This document shows, in pieces, positions 34,179 through 46,117 of a stretch of 64,000 nucleotides of DNA. Source of the stretch: Xylogone sp. PMI_703 (lineage: Eukaryota; Ascomycota; Leotiomycetes). The translations under genes were made by a program, and so were the position numbers. The notes under the pieces were generated by a model, which was given only the letters and a program-made list of their open reading frames with translations, did not search any database and was not told the origin of the DNA. Position 1 is the stretch's first letter. Each line of letters starts with the position of its first letter. The stretch is from NCBI GenBank assembly GCA_021399445.1, contig JAJTUQ010000003.1:2480001-2544000 (forward strand). Reading direction: 5' to 3'.

Positions 34179-34841
34179 TGTGGTTCGCGACGCAGAACTG
34201 GCTCTGTTGGAGAGGACTGCTTGATTGAGTTTCGCAAGGATAACGGAATGAACACTACCTAATCGCTCTTGCCTTGTGAATACCGGCTCGGTACCGTAGT
34301 GGGTTCCACAGGCACTAAAACGCGTAACTGAGTTCCTGGAACGATCTCCGAACTTTAAATCAACTCTGATCTCTTCCCTAACTTACCACCCTGAAACCGT
34401 CAGCTGCCAAAGAGTCTACTCGGCTCTTCAGCTTATTATCAATGTTTGCAGAATTCTGTAAGTTTTGATTACAGGAAACTGTCATACTTTCTTTTTCAGA
34501 ATCATTTGCAGTCGTGTAAATGAGATAGTACCAAAACAAGAGAGATCCTTCATTCCTCGCTGCTTATATCTTTTTCTATTATTCTGGCAGATGGGTGTTT
34601 ACATGCCTGAATACTCTATGCTATCTTCCGAATTTTTTTATAAAAAATAACCTCCAATGAGGGCAGGTTCGTTGGTCTAATAAAACAACTAATACAATTG
34701 GCTATAAGACCAATCCTTCACAGCTGCCAAGGATGTGAGGAACCAAACCACTTCAAGTCTTTGTCTTCAAATTTTCTTGCTTCCTTCACTCTTTCGTGGT
34801 TCCTAAAACCTACAGCCGGATTGAAAGGCTATCCTTCTATA
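34179..34841. other. Divergent spacer, MED31 / HET gene
   Basis: AT-rich; holds the MED31 promoter and the leader of the HET gene. An in-frame upstream extension of the HET ORF reaches 34698 but lacks family similarity. Confidence 0.5.
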
Positions 34842-36389
34842 ATGCGTCTCATAAATGTTGAGACATATGATCTCGTAGAGTTCGAGACTGATGTTTCTGG
34901 ATATGCAATTCTATCGCATACATGGGGTGATGAAGAAGTAACCTTTCAGGACATGCATCGAGGCCTTGATTTTGCTCGCAGAAAAAAAGGCTTCACCAAG
35001 ATCCAGGGAACATGCTCCCGAGCTAAAGCAGATGGGTTCTCCTATGCATGGGTCGATACTTGCTGCATAGACAAGAGCAGTAGCGCAGAATTATCGGAGG
35101 CTATCAACTCCATGTATCGATGGTATCAGAAAGCGGAGATATGCTACGCTTTCATTTCCGACGTACATATGGATGGAATCCCCTGGGAGTCCCAATTCAG
35201 GGACAGTAGGTGGTTTACCAGAGGGTGGACTCTTCAGGAGCTTCTGGCACCAGCTGAGCTGATATTTTACTCAGGAGATTGGGTTCGCATCGGCAGTAAG
35301 GCGGAGCTAAGTAAACTGATATCAAGTATCACTCAAATTGATGAGAACGCACTCGAAGGTACGAGATTAGACAGCTTCAGCATAGCTCATAGGCTGTCCT
35401 GGGCCTCAAGGAGGACTACAAAAAGACTAGAGGATATGGCATATTGCTTACTTGGAATATTTGATGTGAACATGGCATTGCTCTACGGCGAAGGGGAGCG
35501 TGCATTCACACGACTTCAAGAAGAGATTATTAAGACTTCTGACGACCATTCAATCTTTGCTTGGTTTACCAAAGGGGCAGATCCTAATGCTGAACGTGGG
35601 CTTCTGGCAACTTCGCCCAAAGAATTTGAATATTCTGGAGGAATAGTCCCCATCATGGAACCGACAACCTCCAGTATACCCTTTACAATGACCAACAAGG
35701 GACTGAGGATTGCACTAAACGTTTCCTTACCCAGTAGCCACAATGGTACTTATCGTGCAGTCATCAATTGTTCGCGGATGGATAGACCAGAGCTATTATT
35801 TCGAATCTCTCTTAAACAACTCACAGCTATTGGCGACCAGTATTGCAGGGTAGACACCCATATGCTTGTGCCTCATAATATGATTGATCCTGGATATCAT
35901 ATGGAAACTTTGTATGCCCCTCAGAGAATACCAAATAATCTTTTATGGGCAGCACTTAATGAGGGTGACTTCGACTATCGGTTGTTCATCAGCGCCGTAT
36001 ACCCGCTTCAGATAGAAGAGATTCTTTATCCTGATACGGAATCTACATATAAGCCTAACATGCATACCATGCCTCTGGAAATCAAAATATCGAAAAAGAC
36101 GGACAACTGGGGTGCAATAAAAGTATCGGGGACAGAGCACTTTGCATACGACTATAGTTTTTCAGTGTTATATAGATGGGTCCAACGGTATGGAGTTGTG
36201 ATACGTCTTTGTCCTTCGTTTAGTATGAAGGATGGAGTTATTGATGTAGATTTGAACGCGCCCAGTCTGCTCCAGGTAGAGGTGAAAGGCCACGGATGGA
36301 AAAAGAGGTTAATATCCGCTAGATCTACACAGGGAATAAAACAAGGTTGGGGAATGCATATGGTGCATCTTGATGTCATCGAGACATAG
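34842..36389 (+). CDS. HET-domain protein (heterokaryon incompatibility type)
   Basis: A member of the HET family, which in filamentous fungi triggers cell death on non-self fusion; most copies have unknown specificity. The single exon gives 515 aa from MRLINVETYDLVEFE, the standard HET start. The open frame extends to 34698 but the extra residues are unlike the family. HET motifs in order are YAILSHTWGDEEVTFQDM, KIQGTCSRAKADGFSYAWVD, TCCIDKSSSAELSEAINSM, YRWYQKAEICYAFISDV and DSRWFTRGWTLQELLAP. RRTTKRLEDMAYCLLGIFDV with LYGEGERAFTRLQEEI follows, as in HET-D/E-type N-terminal blocks. No NACHT, WD40 or ankyrin module follows. The C-terminal 200 residues are not assigned. There are no stops or frameshifts. 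Confidence 0.92.
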   Translation: MRLINVETYDLVEFETDVSGYAILSHTWGDEEVTFQDMHRGLDFARRKKGFTKIQGTCSRAKADGFSYAWVDTCCIDKSSSAELSEAINSMYRWYQKAEICYAFISDVHMDGIPWESQFRDSRWFTRGWTLQELLAPAELIFYSGDWVRIGSKAELSKLISSITQIDENALEGTRLDSFSIAHRLSWASRRTTKRLEDMAYCLLGIFDVNMALLYGEGERAFTRLQEEIIKTSDDHSIFAWFTKGADPNAERGLLATSPKEFEYSGGIVPIMEPTTSSIPFTMTNKGLRIALNVSLPSSHNGTYRAVINCSRMDRPELLFRISLKQLTAIGDQYCRVDTHMLVPHNMIDPGYHMETLYAPQRIPNNLLWAALNEGDFDYRLFISAVYPLQIEEILYPDTESTYKPNMHTMPLEIKISKKTDNWGAIKVSGTEHFAYDYSFSVLYRWVQRYGVVIRLCPSFSMKDGVIDVDLNAPSLLQVEVKGHGWKKRLISARSTQGIKQGWGMHMVHLDVIET

Positions 36390-39300
36390 AGTTTATTGGA
36401 TAGTAACAATTGACTGATATGAACGTGTGCCGTACCGTACATTATGCAGGATGATATCTAGGATACTATTTTTTTACTTGAGTTCTACCTACGAATAACA
36501 TAACAGTGGTCGCCCACAAATAGGAACTAGTCCAACCAAGTTCTTGAAGAATTTCCTCCCGTTGATATAATATAATATTCGCTGAACTCAAGATAACAGT
36601 TTCTGTTATATTCTTTAGCTCCTCAATCGGTAGAGAAAAGTTAGGACATGTCATACTAGTTTAAAATTATAGTTCCTCTGGAATTCCAATCTAGAGTAGG
36701 CCTTCTTTTAACAACCTCCCGTCGGCGTTGAGATTCACAATCGAGTCAGCCACTCGCAAAATTCATCATATATCAATTTTGTCTGGTAGAGTGGTTTTTG
36801 ACGGCTTTCTTTCACGTTATTCTTAAGGTTCTTAATCTAAAATCCGGTTGGTTGATCTGAGAGTCCAGCTGATTGATATCGAGTTTTGATAAACTGGGAC
36901 TACATCCCGGCGGAATGAATTAATGTTCTTGGTGAGTAGATCGACCTTCGTGCCAAATATATAGGAGGTCTCTGAGTTGATCGATCTCCTTGCTGATTGA
37001 ATCCAGGTGCTTATTCATGCTCTTCCTCAATGAATCGAGCTCCTCGAAGATCGAATTGAAAAGCTCGGAAGTGTCTCGCGAGACTTTTGGGTGTCGAGTT
37101 GAGCGTTAACGCTCTAGTTTCCTGACTTATATTCTCCATTTTTGACATCGCGGCCTGAGCGGTATAAGCTTGCGTTTGTCTGCTGTATCGAGATTGGAGT
37201 ATTTGACTCGTTGTGATACCGGGATAAACGTGCCTGTGTAGCTAGTCTGTATATGTATGTTTTTTCTTTTGTTTTTTTTTAAGAGATAGGTGAGAAGAGA
37301 GCGATGAGAACAAATGTATTGGGAAGGTGCGACCAGGGTGCAAGCAGTTTTTAAGGAAATGCCATTATGACGTCCAGCAGCCAGGCAGCCTAGAATAGTA
37401 GATGTCTAAAGCTAAAATAGAAGACTTCATAATGACATAATCTTCTTAGTTTGGATCCGAGCTAGAAAGCTGGTAACATACTGACAAGTGAAATTTATGC
37501 CCATTTAGGTGATAACCTAGGTTATGTTTCGAAGGCCTGAGTTTACTTATCCATACAACGTCTGTGATCTGACGAGACCAAAATGAATTTTGGCATTGGG
37601 TCATGCATATCGTAGATAATTTGCATGCTGCCAAGCCAATACATTATCTCTCTGAAACGATCATTTGGACAGTTTCTATTTGGCCAGACTGCCTCAGTAA
37701 AAAGCATTGCAGTCAATATTTAGCCTACTGACTCTTCTTATGGTATCTAAAGCGTAAAACTTTATATACCTTGTTCTAATGCTTATATATCAAGTAAAGG
37801 CGAATTGAGATCGACTTCAAGGAGGAAAGTACCTACGTTTACCAACAGTCCTTGCCAAGGAAAACTAAGGATGTATGTGGTGCGAAATGCATCCAGGAAA
37901 CCAGATTTACCTTTGCATCAATAATAACTAACTACAAAAGTTTCCACTAGAAAACTTTGACACAGTTGAACTATTTTTTTCATTACCATAAGGTACCAGA
38001 AGGAAAGAAAGACAGAGAAGATCCATCGTGACCACAAGGGAGATTTGTGATACACCTAGTACTGCACTGTAGAGAATCCTAATTTCAACATAACCGCCAT
38101 GGCTGCCGATCTTGGGGAAAGTAGTTTGATCGACATGATTGAAAAACGGCGAAACAAAACAAAACAAAATTGGGAGAAACGAAAAAAGTAGAGTAAAGAT
38201 GCAATTCGAAAATAGCAAAATAACTGGCTACGGGAGACCTAGGATGTTCCCTTTTGGTTGTCCATAGTATTAGACACTGCACAGTATTCAGCATCACCAC
38301 TGGAGCTCTACTTACTCCGTAGAGCATTGATGTCCCGCTCCTGCCCAACGAGGCAATTGAGTTCGGAGAAATAAAATTTTAGTGAGGCCATGGACCACCA
38401 GTAGAGTACGGGCGAATACGCGTACGGCAGACTGGTTTCTGATAGTTAAGCCAGAGCCTGAGAAAAGACAAATGAGGCCCAGAACGAGGCGTTCGTTCCC
38501 TGGCTAGCTTCGATGGCTAAGAAGCTTGTATTAATGAGATCTCGCTTTGTGCGGCAGTGGTCAGAAATACAAATGCCCTTTTGCTTTTATTATTCAATGG
38601 TTCGTAGAGATGAACACCTGGGTCTCGCATCTAGATGATCTGTTCTGGGTTTCCTAGGAGTTAATTTGTTCTTTTTGGAGATTGATATGAGAGCTCCTAG
38701 ATCGTTATCAGTGCCAGTAGTCATTAATTAGCATACAGTCATGGTGCAGTGCATAATCTAATCTAGCAGAGCTCGTGTTCCTGAACTGAGGATTTCTCAG
38801 CAGCCAAAAGCTCCAAGGTGGCGTTAGACGGTTCAGAAGAAGGGGAAGGTTGCAGTGCAGGGGAGATCGCTGCCCAGGACGGGCTAGGGGGAACTAGATG
38901 GGGGCGGCGCCCGCGCGTTGCCGATGGGAAAAACAGCAAAATAACCCGCCGCCAGTAATCTGCACCATGGGGTCTTCAGGAGGTGGGATTGTGCAGATTG
39001 GCGGAGAGAGCCTGTGGGCTTCTGGTGGAGCAGCTTTGGACCCTGGGGCTTTATGGTGCTCGAGGTGGATATTCTGCGCTGCGAGTTGAGAAATCCCACT
39101 TTGCGGTACTGTACGGTACCTTCGTACTATGTACAACTGTAAGTAATTACAGTACACTATCAGATGGGAAGGCAAACTTTGGCGCGCTTGTTCAGGTACC
39201 GGCACAGGCACAGGTACGGGGACACAGCATGGTACGCCATGGATTAGTGCTGTGGTTGTGCTTCTGTGCGCGCCGCCCAGGGGACTCTTTTTCAAGGGGC

Positions 39301-41057
39301 ATGCTGCACTCGCTGGACTGTTGCTTCCACAGCCCAAAAGAGTCTTTCTCATGCTCCAGGTATAACTTTGGGGGCTGCCATTTTCGGGGGTCCACTCATG
39401 ACACTGCACATGTTGGGCCTGGCCGTCGCGGTAAAAGCGTGCTGGCGATGCTGGGTGCAGAGTCGCACCGTCATGCTGGCCCTGACACCAAGTGAGACCG
39501 TGGATGGGGGGGAGAAAAAAGGACTCGTATCGAGAGCGCCATATGCGTGAGATGCCGTTGATGCATGATGATGGAAGATAGGCTTCGACGCCAGCTTACT
39601 CGTCGAGGCCCGGGGACGCACCAGAGACAAAACACCTGACAGATACGAGAAGCAGAACATACTTGGTGTTGAGGGACCGTCATCCTGCCGCGCAGAAAAA
39701 GCCTTATGACGACTTTACTGGACACTTCCATCTGCCATCGTCGTCAGCATCCTCCACCACTTTTTTCAGTTGTAGTATTTACCGTATGTGCGCACTCCAT
39801 CAACAGCGTCGCAACAGACGTCCACATCCACCTGCCCTCTTGCGCTCTTCCCCATAATCTGGCATCGTCGAGTCCTGCAATCCAGCCTAGTGCTGACCGG
39901 GGTTGGCAATCTCAGGGTCCTCTTCTGCTCTGTTAGAGTGTTAGCCCACCGTTTGCGCGCCCGTCCTGGTCGTTGTTGGCTGGCCGTGGTTGGCTTGCGC
40001 TGCTCTGGGCTGGCTTCACCTCGAAATTTAAAGTTACCCGTCCTGCCTGCGCCCAGCAGAAAAGGGTCCTTCCCGAAGGAAGAAAGCCACGCTGGGCCTC
40101 GCAATAATAAAGAGAACGACTCCATCCTAGACATCGTCTCCGACCCTCTCCATTTCATCACTGTTTCCTTTCTTCTTCTCGTCTCCATCTCCATATTCTC
40201 TCCTTCTCCTGCTGCTACTCTGCAGCGTCAACCAGCACCCGTCGCCAGCACGTGCTGTACTTGTCGATACACCGGACTCCTCCAGCCTGGTCCCTCCAAT
40301 CTGTCGGGGCCCCTCTTTCGCTGGTCGTACGGTGCCTGAGTCCCAGGAGACACCAGCCAGACGGCCCTCAGACGCCCTCACTCACTGACCGCCCCACAAA
40401 GGGGAAAGGGAGCGTGCAACCCGCCAGAAACATCCCAGGAGCAACGTGCAGCAGAAGAGAGCAACAGAGAGAAACAGAGTCGCCATCGCCAAACAACCCT
40501 CTTTCTGACCTTTTCTTGTGACGCCACCAGCAGCAAGAGGCAATCCAGTACGTACCTGGTATTGTACCTTCGTACCTTCTTGCGTGCCCCTTGGACCTGC
40601 ATCGAAGTTGTGTTGCGAAATCCGGATTGCGGGTTCTGGCAGACAAGTCGCCCTTTGCCCTTTGCCACCCGCAGCGCATCTGTTCTGCAGCACCTCCTCA
40701 CTTGGTCTCCCCCGGCGGCGAATGGGGGCGCTCGGCCTCGCTAATCCCCTTTCCCTCGACCGACGTGACCTTTCGTGACTTCAGCTTTAACGAATTGGTG
40801 CGGCCGTCCCTTTGCGCGCTCCACCCTCAACCGACCTCCCCTTCTCCTCCGGTCTTCCCTTCGCAAATAGATCGTGAACTTCTCCTCCTTCTGAGTTTTC
40901 TCTCCAAAAGAAAACACCCGTCTATCGTTCTCACCTCCTTCCCCATCGAAACCCAGCTCCTGCAATCGCAGAAACCAGCATCTTCTGCTCCCGCGACCGG
41001 GCCCTCCTAAACACCAGCTAAGGTCTCAGCATCCCAGGAGCCGAGGTGGTCGCTGCA
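36390..41057. other. Gene-poor stretch, 4.7 kb
   Basis: AT-rich to about 38.8 kb, then GC-richer. It contains a degraded coiled-coil ORF (36920-37240, -). The segment from about 39.9 kb is pyrimidine-rich and presumably the promoter and long 5' leader of Pal1. ORFs of 100-180 codons in 38.9-41.0 kb overlap in many frames and are not convincing. A CAGGCACAGGTAC-type short repeat lies at 39195-39220. Confidence 0.45.
36920..37240 (-). pseudogene. Degraded coiled-coil ORF remnant
   Basis: On the minus strand one frame reads LHRHVYPGITTSQILQSRYS then QTQAYTAQAAMSKMENISQE. After a frame change near 37100 another reads SELFNSIFEELDSLRKSMNK then HLDSISKEIDQLRDLLYIW, ending at TAA 36920-36922. Both pieces are amphipathic, heptad-rich and collinear, as expected of a broken coiled-coil gene. 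No start codon or splice sites were found, so this is an inference. Confidence 0.35.
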
Positions 41058-43025
41058 ATGTCGCTCCTCCAACCAGGAAACTCAGGTCAGTCTCCCCTTA
41101 TCCACTCCTATCAACGATATGCGACCCCTTGCCCACTTATTCCACCACCTCGAGGCGTATCAAGTTTTTTGGTCTCTTCTCTCTCCCCGTTTCACGCAAG
41201 CTGCAAATGCTGGCGGTTCCTTGTGCCATGGTTGTTGCATGAAATCAAGGACTGGACTGACCTTCGCTCGTGTGATTTGCTACAGATCCCCAGCGATCCG
41301 CTGGTCTCACAATCAACCTGGCTTCCAACAATCCCTTTCGCAATCGGGCCATCTCGCCCAACGGCTCTGATAAATCCGTCTCTCCTCGAGAACCGCCGCC
41401 TCGCCCAGTTTCTCGCAATCCCTTCCTCGACCCGGCGACGAACGATTACTTCAAAGACTCCTTCAACATGTCCCAGCCGAAGGGAAGCCAACCATCTACC
41501 CCCTTGACCGGCCACGCTGCCGAATTATTTGTAAGTTTGAGTTTGTCTTTTGCTCTCGCCTGGGGTTGAGGTACACAATAAGGTCTGCCATGTCAGCAAT
41601 TCCTTCTGTGTAGTCTGTAATAATGAGGGGATCCCCCCAGTCATATCAATTTGATGGTTTTAATCCACCAAATTCATCCATTGATTACAAGCACGCCGAA
41701 TAGCATGTTAACCAACTACGTAATTACAGGATAATCTCACACTTGGCGATGAAAAACCTAAAGTTACAACAGAGAGACGACCTAGTCTAAACACAGAATC
41801 AACTTCTCGACCTAGAGGCCCTCCACCCCCCCGACCAGCCGCACACAAACCATCTCGATCGCAAGAAGAAGATCCCCGTGCTCGCAAACCCAGCTCAGGC
41901 AACCGACCACGTCCTGCAAAGGAAGATGTGTTAGACATCTTCGCTGATCCAGACGAGAAGCCGAAGAAGCACGAAGCGCGAAGACCACGCAGGAACTCAG
42001 AGTCGTCCGTGATGGAACGCAAGCCCCTAGATACGGAGGAAGAGAGGAAGCGCCATGAGAGAAAACGACGAGAACGGAAAGAGCGGGAGATGCGCGAGAA
42101 AGGACCAAAGAAGCCAAATCGCAAATTGGATGTCATTGATAAATTGGACCTGTCCAGTATCTATGGAACAGGATGTGAGTTCAGTCGGTACTGGCAGCTT
42201 TTCACTATCATACTAATTACAATAGTATTCCATCATGATGGCCCATTTGATGCATGCAATCCTCACCGAAACCGCCAAGGCAGCAAGCGCGCCCCGATGC
42301 AAGCCTTCCCGGAAGGTTCCCTGAACAATTCCCTGAGTGGAGGTCCAATCGAAAAGAGGGCAGATCACTCTACCTTCATGGGACGTGCTGACGACGAGGC
42401 TTACAATGATTATGGTGTCGCCATTGATAAGTCACGCACTGGAAAGGAGCCCACTGTTATCAACTCGACATCACGTGTAGAGCCTATTCACGGAGACGAA
42501 TCCCTTGGTCTTGGAACATCCACATTCTTGGAAGGAGCGCCAGCTTCAAGAACTGCCATAAAGCAACTTGAGAGCGAACGACAAGAGCAACTTGCTAATG
42601 GAGGCGGACTGTCACGCAAGAAGTCGTTGGCACAGAAGATTCGAGGTGTCGGTCCAAGACGAGGAGAGTATGGAGGCAGGATGAACGGTCATGAAGGCGC
42701 GTACAGTCCTACTTCGCCACCGCTTCCCACAAACTCATCCTCCAGATCCAACGGCGACAATCCCTTCGATTTTGATTTCGGCAATGAAGGAAGAGACAGG
42801 AAGTTCGGAAGCGTTTCCAATGAATCAGGTCGTCCCAAGGGCGCAGACGTTCGTGAAAGACTAGAGAGACGGGCTACGGATGACGTTCTGTCGTACGGCG
42901 ATAAAGAGAACGGCTCCAGGCCTGCTCCACCCCCGCCTCCTGGAGGGGGCTTCCTATCGCGGGTCAAGAGTTTGAAGGGAGGTCCACGAAAGCCGAGCCG
43001 ATCAATTCCACAGCCAGAGTCCTAG
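41058..43025 (+). CDS. PAL1: Pal1 family cell-morphology / endocytic protein
   Basis: Pal1-domain protein. In fission yeast Pal1 maintains cylindrical growth, and in budding yeast it is an early endocytic coat factor. Exons 41058-41085, 41286-41530, 41730-42174 and 42226-43025 give 505 aa. Introns are 200, 199 and 51 nt with clean GT-AG ends. NPF motifs (SNNPFRNR, SRNPFLDP), typical EH-domain ligands, lie in the first 70 residues. The Pal1 core is KLDVIDKLDLSSIYGTG joined to LFHHDGPFDACNPHRNRQGS across the third intron. A basic coil RKRHERKRRERKEREMREK precedes it. A GDNPFDFDFG motif and proline run follow. The 51-nt intron is a multiple of three without a stop, so its retention would be frame-neutral. 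Confidence 0.93.
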
Positions 43026-43894
43026 AAATCCTAGAGAGTGATGAACTTCCATACTCTGTTTTGCTCTATTTATTGGGGGATTGTTACTATGGAGCCTGTA
43101 GAAATAAAGGCTAGCTGTTACTCTTTAATGGAGGGGGGAAGGAGATGGGGCGGTGTTCTAGGGGGAATTTGGAATTTATGTTCAACTATCGAACCACACA
43201 CAAAGAGACAAGGATTCAGTGTATTCTACTGGAGATTGGGCGTTTTTTAGCTCCCTTTTTATAATGATTTCTATTTTAATAAAAGCTTTGGTGCTTAGAG
43301 CTGTGTTGTCATACCTTATCAATATGTATATTTACAATATTGAGATAAGGGATATACAAGAAGGCTGCCATATTTACCGGTAATAAACTGTCAATTGGTT
43401 ACTCCCAACCAACTTCTTGTAATTCATCACTTACTTTAATGGTTCTCAAGACACATCGCAATGAATAAATGCATAGTGACAAGACTGATTTTGAATCCTC
43501 CCGGTAGTTTTTGAGCCCACCAGTTATCACCTAAGTCTTAGTATACTGATTTACCCTGTCCTCTCCTTTTTAGCCAAGGTGATCCGGAAAAGGATTTTAG
43601 TATTGTCCCTTGCATTGTAGTTCTCTCTTTCCTTGTTCTATCTTACTACGGTATCCATACGTACGGTATTGTGGAATTGTGGTACTTGCAATAATATTTC
43701 ACAACGACAGTGTACCTCGCATCGCCTCGCTAGTTCCCTTCTACCTCATCCAAACATCCCCAAGACATACCTCCCTTCTCAACCTACCATGACTACACAA
43801 TATTATACTTAATCATCTTATCTCTCCAAATCTCTACTCTTCTTCCACCCCCTCCACTTCTCACTCCTTCAACGTCACATGCTCCTCCCTATCC
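43026..43894. other. Intergenic, Pal1 to RecA-like gene
   Basis: Holds the Pal1 3' UTR and the promoter of the next gene. Pyrimidine-rich before the ATG at 43895. Nothing else seen. Confidence 0.5.
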
Positions 43895-45827
43895 ATGGCA
43901 CCAGCCACCGACCTGGAACCAATCCTCGCCTCACATCTACTGGAGTTAGAAACTCGGAACAGAGCCAAGTTCACCGGGGACGGAAGGGTGGTGAGGTTGA
44001 GGACTGGGTGTGAGGGCATTGATGAGTATGTTCTTGGCGGCGGTGGTGTTGAGAGGGGGGTTGTGATGGGGGTTAGTGCTGGAGGGGAGGAGGGGTGTGG
44101 AGATGTTGGGAGGGTGGTGAGTTTATTTTTGTTCTTATTGTTCTGTTTTTGCTTGTTAACTTTTTTTATTTCTGTTTTTTATTTGATTGGAGTTCTTCTT
44201 TTTGAGACTCGTGGTGTATTGCTTGTTTCTTTATTGTTGTGGGGTGGAGTGGAGAGGAAGTTGTGGATTGTGGATCGTGACTGAGGATGTTGCAATCATG
44301 ATTCTAGTTTTGTTTCAAGCTATGCTTACGCCTTGTGAGCGAGCTTCTGTGTTTTATATTCTGATTCATTCTGTTTATATATCTGAGATTAGTTTTCAGA
44401 GGTCTTAGTTGACCTTGGATTGTTGTGTGCCGTGTAGGAAGTAGACCCTAAGATACTAACACTGACAGGTATCACTTCATCTTCTGGCCTCTGTGCTTCT
44501 TTCACAACTAGAGCCCACAGAATCCATAAAACCCGCTAGTAAAGCTATAGTTATTGATACGACTGGTTCCTTTCCCGTATCATCACTGGCCAAAGTCTTG
44601 AGAAGCCGTATCCTTGCCACAAGGGAGAGAGAAAGACGGATACAAGCCAGTAACGAGAATCACTCCAAGAATGCAGAACAAACCGGTGGCACAAATAATG
44701 ATGTGGTCACAGAAGTACAGAAATGCCTTGAAATGGTGTCAATCAGCCGAGTCTTTGACTTTGAAGGCATGTGGGAAGTTCTGGGCGAAGTTAGGAGCGG
44801 GACTGCTGAAAAGGGGCATCTTGACACAGATATCGGCGAGCAACAAGATGATGGCGAAATTATGGAGGGTCAAGAGAATCACGGTATTATAATAGATGCC
44901 AATAAGGAAATGGACCCTACTCCAGAGATATTAGACAGTGAAGAAGATGAAAGTGTCAGCTCCGACAGATCACCTATGGATCGGAAAACTATCGAGTTAC
45001 GGGAAAATGAGACGCGAGAACGGAACACTTCATATGTTGAGTCTACTAATAAAGATAACCAGAACGAAGGAATCGAGATAGTAATATTAGATAACATGAC
45101 AAACATAATCAATGAGCTCTTTGCCAGAAAGGAGAAGGTAGAGGGTGAGCCCATACAACTCACATCTTGCTATAAGATTGCCCCGGCTTACTGACTCATT
45201 ATAGCACATACATTGATGTCACTTTTCTCCCAGACTCTCTACAATATATCACGCACAGAAAACATCCTGACGATCCTCCACAACACAGCTTCCCAAACTT
45301 CTACAACCGTCCCCACCGCGGCTTCTGATCGTATCGCTCGTCGCTCTAACACGTCCAAACCGACACCTGCATCTCAAACCCAGCTTCAACACCAACTATC
45401 AATCTTTAGCTCCTCACCAAAGCCCTCTCTTGGAAAGCTCTTTTCTTCCCTTACAGATATCCACGTTCTTATATCCTCTCATCAAAAAAAGCGCTCTGAT
45501 ATCCCTCTTGAGGATCCGGCAGATCTGGAACGAATACAGGATAGAAATATCTATGGAGAGCGTGCCTATCTATTTGAAGTCCTAAAAGATGAATGTCCTC
45601 ATCTTCCTGCAAGTATCAAGGATAGTAGAAGCCGGGACGCAGAAGTGAGCTCGAAGGGAAGACTAGGGTATAGAGAGCAGAGATGGACCCCGTTTGAAGT
45701 AGCTAATGACGGAATTACATTGAAAGATTATGAGTCAAAGCACGTTGTGAGCAACGAAACGAAGAGCCTGAGAGATTTGAAGGCTAGTGTACTACCTATG
45801 GGCGGTTTTGCAGGAAGAAGAGTATGA
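43895..45827 (+). CDS. RecA/Rad51-like fold protein lacking a Walker A motif
   Basis: Resembles fungal Rad51-paralogue-like proteins. The role is probably in recombinational repair but is not established. Exons 43895-44116, 44469-45144 and 45205-45827 give 506 aa. RLRTGCEGIDEYVLGGGGVERG matches the RecA-family lead-in (TGxxxLDxxLGGGI...G). The following GVSAGGEEGCGDVGR occupies the Walker A site but lacks the GK[ST] core. Helix SLHLLASVLLSQLEP and strand SKAIVIDTTGSF follow. A Walker-B-like IEIVILDNMTNIINELF comes after an acidic insert of about 100 residues. The C-terminal part resumes HTLMSLFSQTLYNISRTENI and DRNIYGERAYLFEVLKDECP. Intron 1 (352 nt) is much longer than others here; intron 2 is 60 nt. 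Orthology to a specific paralogue is not claimed. Confidence 0.72.
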
Positions 45828-46117
45828 GTTTTCACCCTGCTTATGCTTTTTGAAGCAGTAGAGTGTACCCTGGACGTGAAAATAATTACCATGTCTATCC
45901 ACTGAATGCTTAAATCTTGTATATATATCTTTCAACATGCTTGCCCGCTTGTTACCCATTATAATGCGTCATGATGCAGCCGCTTTACCATGCTTTGCCC
46001 AACCGTATCCGGATCGTACTCCTCCCAAACTCCACCTAGTCCTCTTTCCATGCCTTATGCAATATGCAGATCTTACAACATAAATAAACAATTAACCCCC
46101 AGCTCCGTATGCGTGTA
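45828..46117. other. Convergent 3' spacer
   Basis: Holds the 3' UTRs of the RecA-like and Naa50-like genes, with no other feature. Confidence 0.5.

Noticed and set aside
34698..34841. N-terminal extension of the HET protein from the first in-frame ATG-like codon
   Set aside because: HET proteins start at MRLINVET-type methionines. The extension has no similarity and begins at a non-ATG codon.
38894..40700. Several ORFs of 100-183 codons on both strands upstream of Pal1
   Set aside because: GC-rich sequence with many simultaneous open frames. No domain, and the region fits a long promoter and leader.
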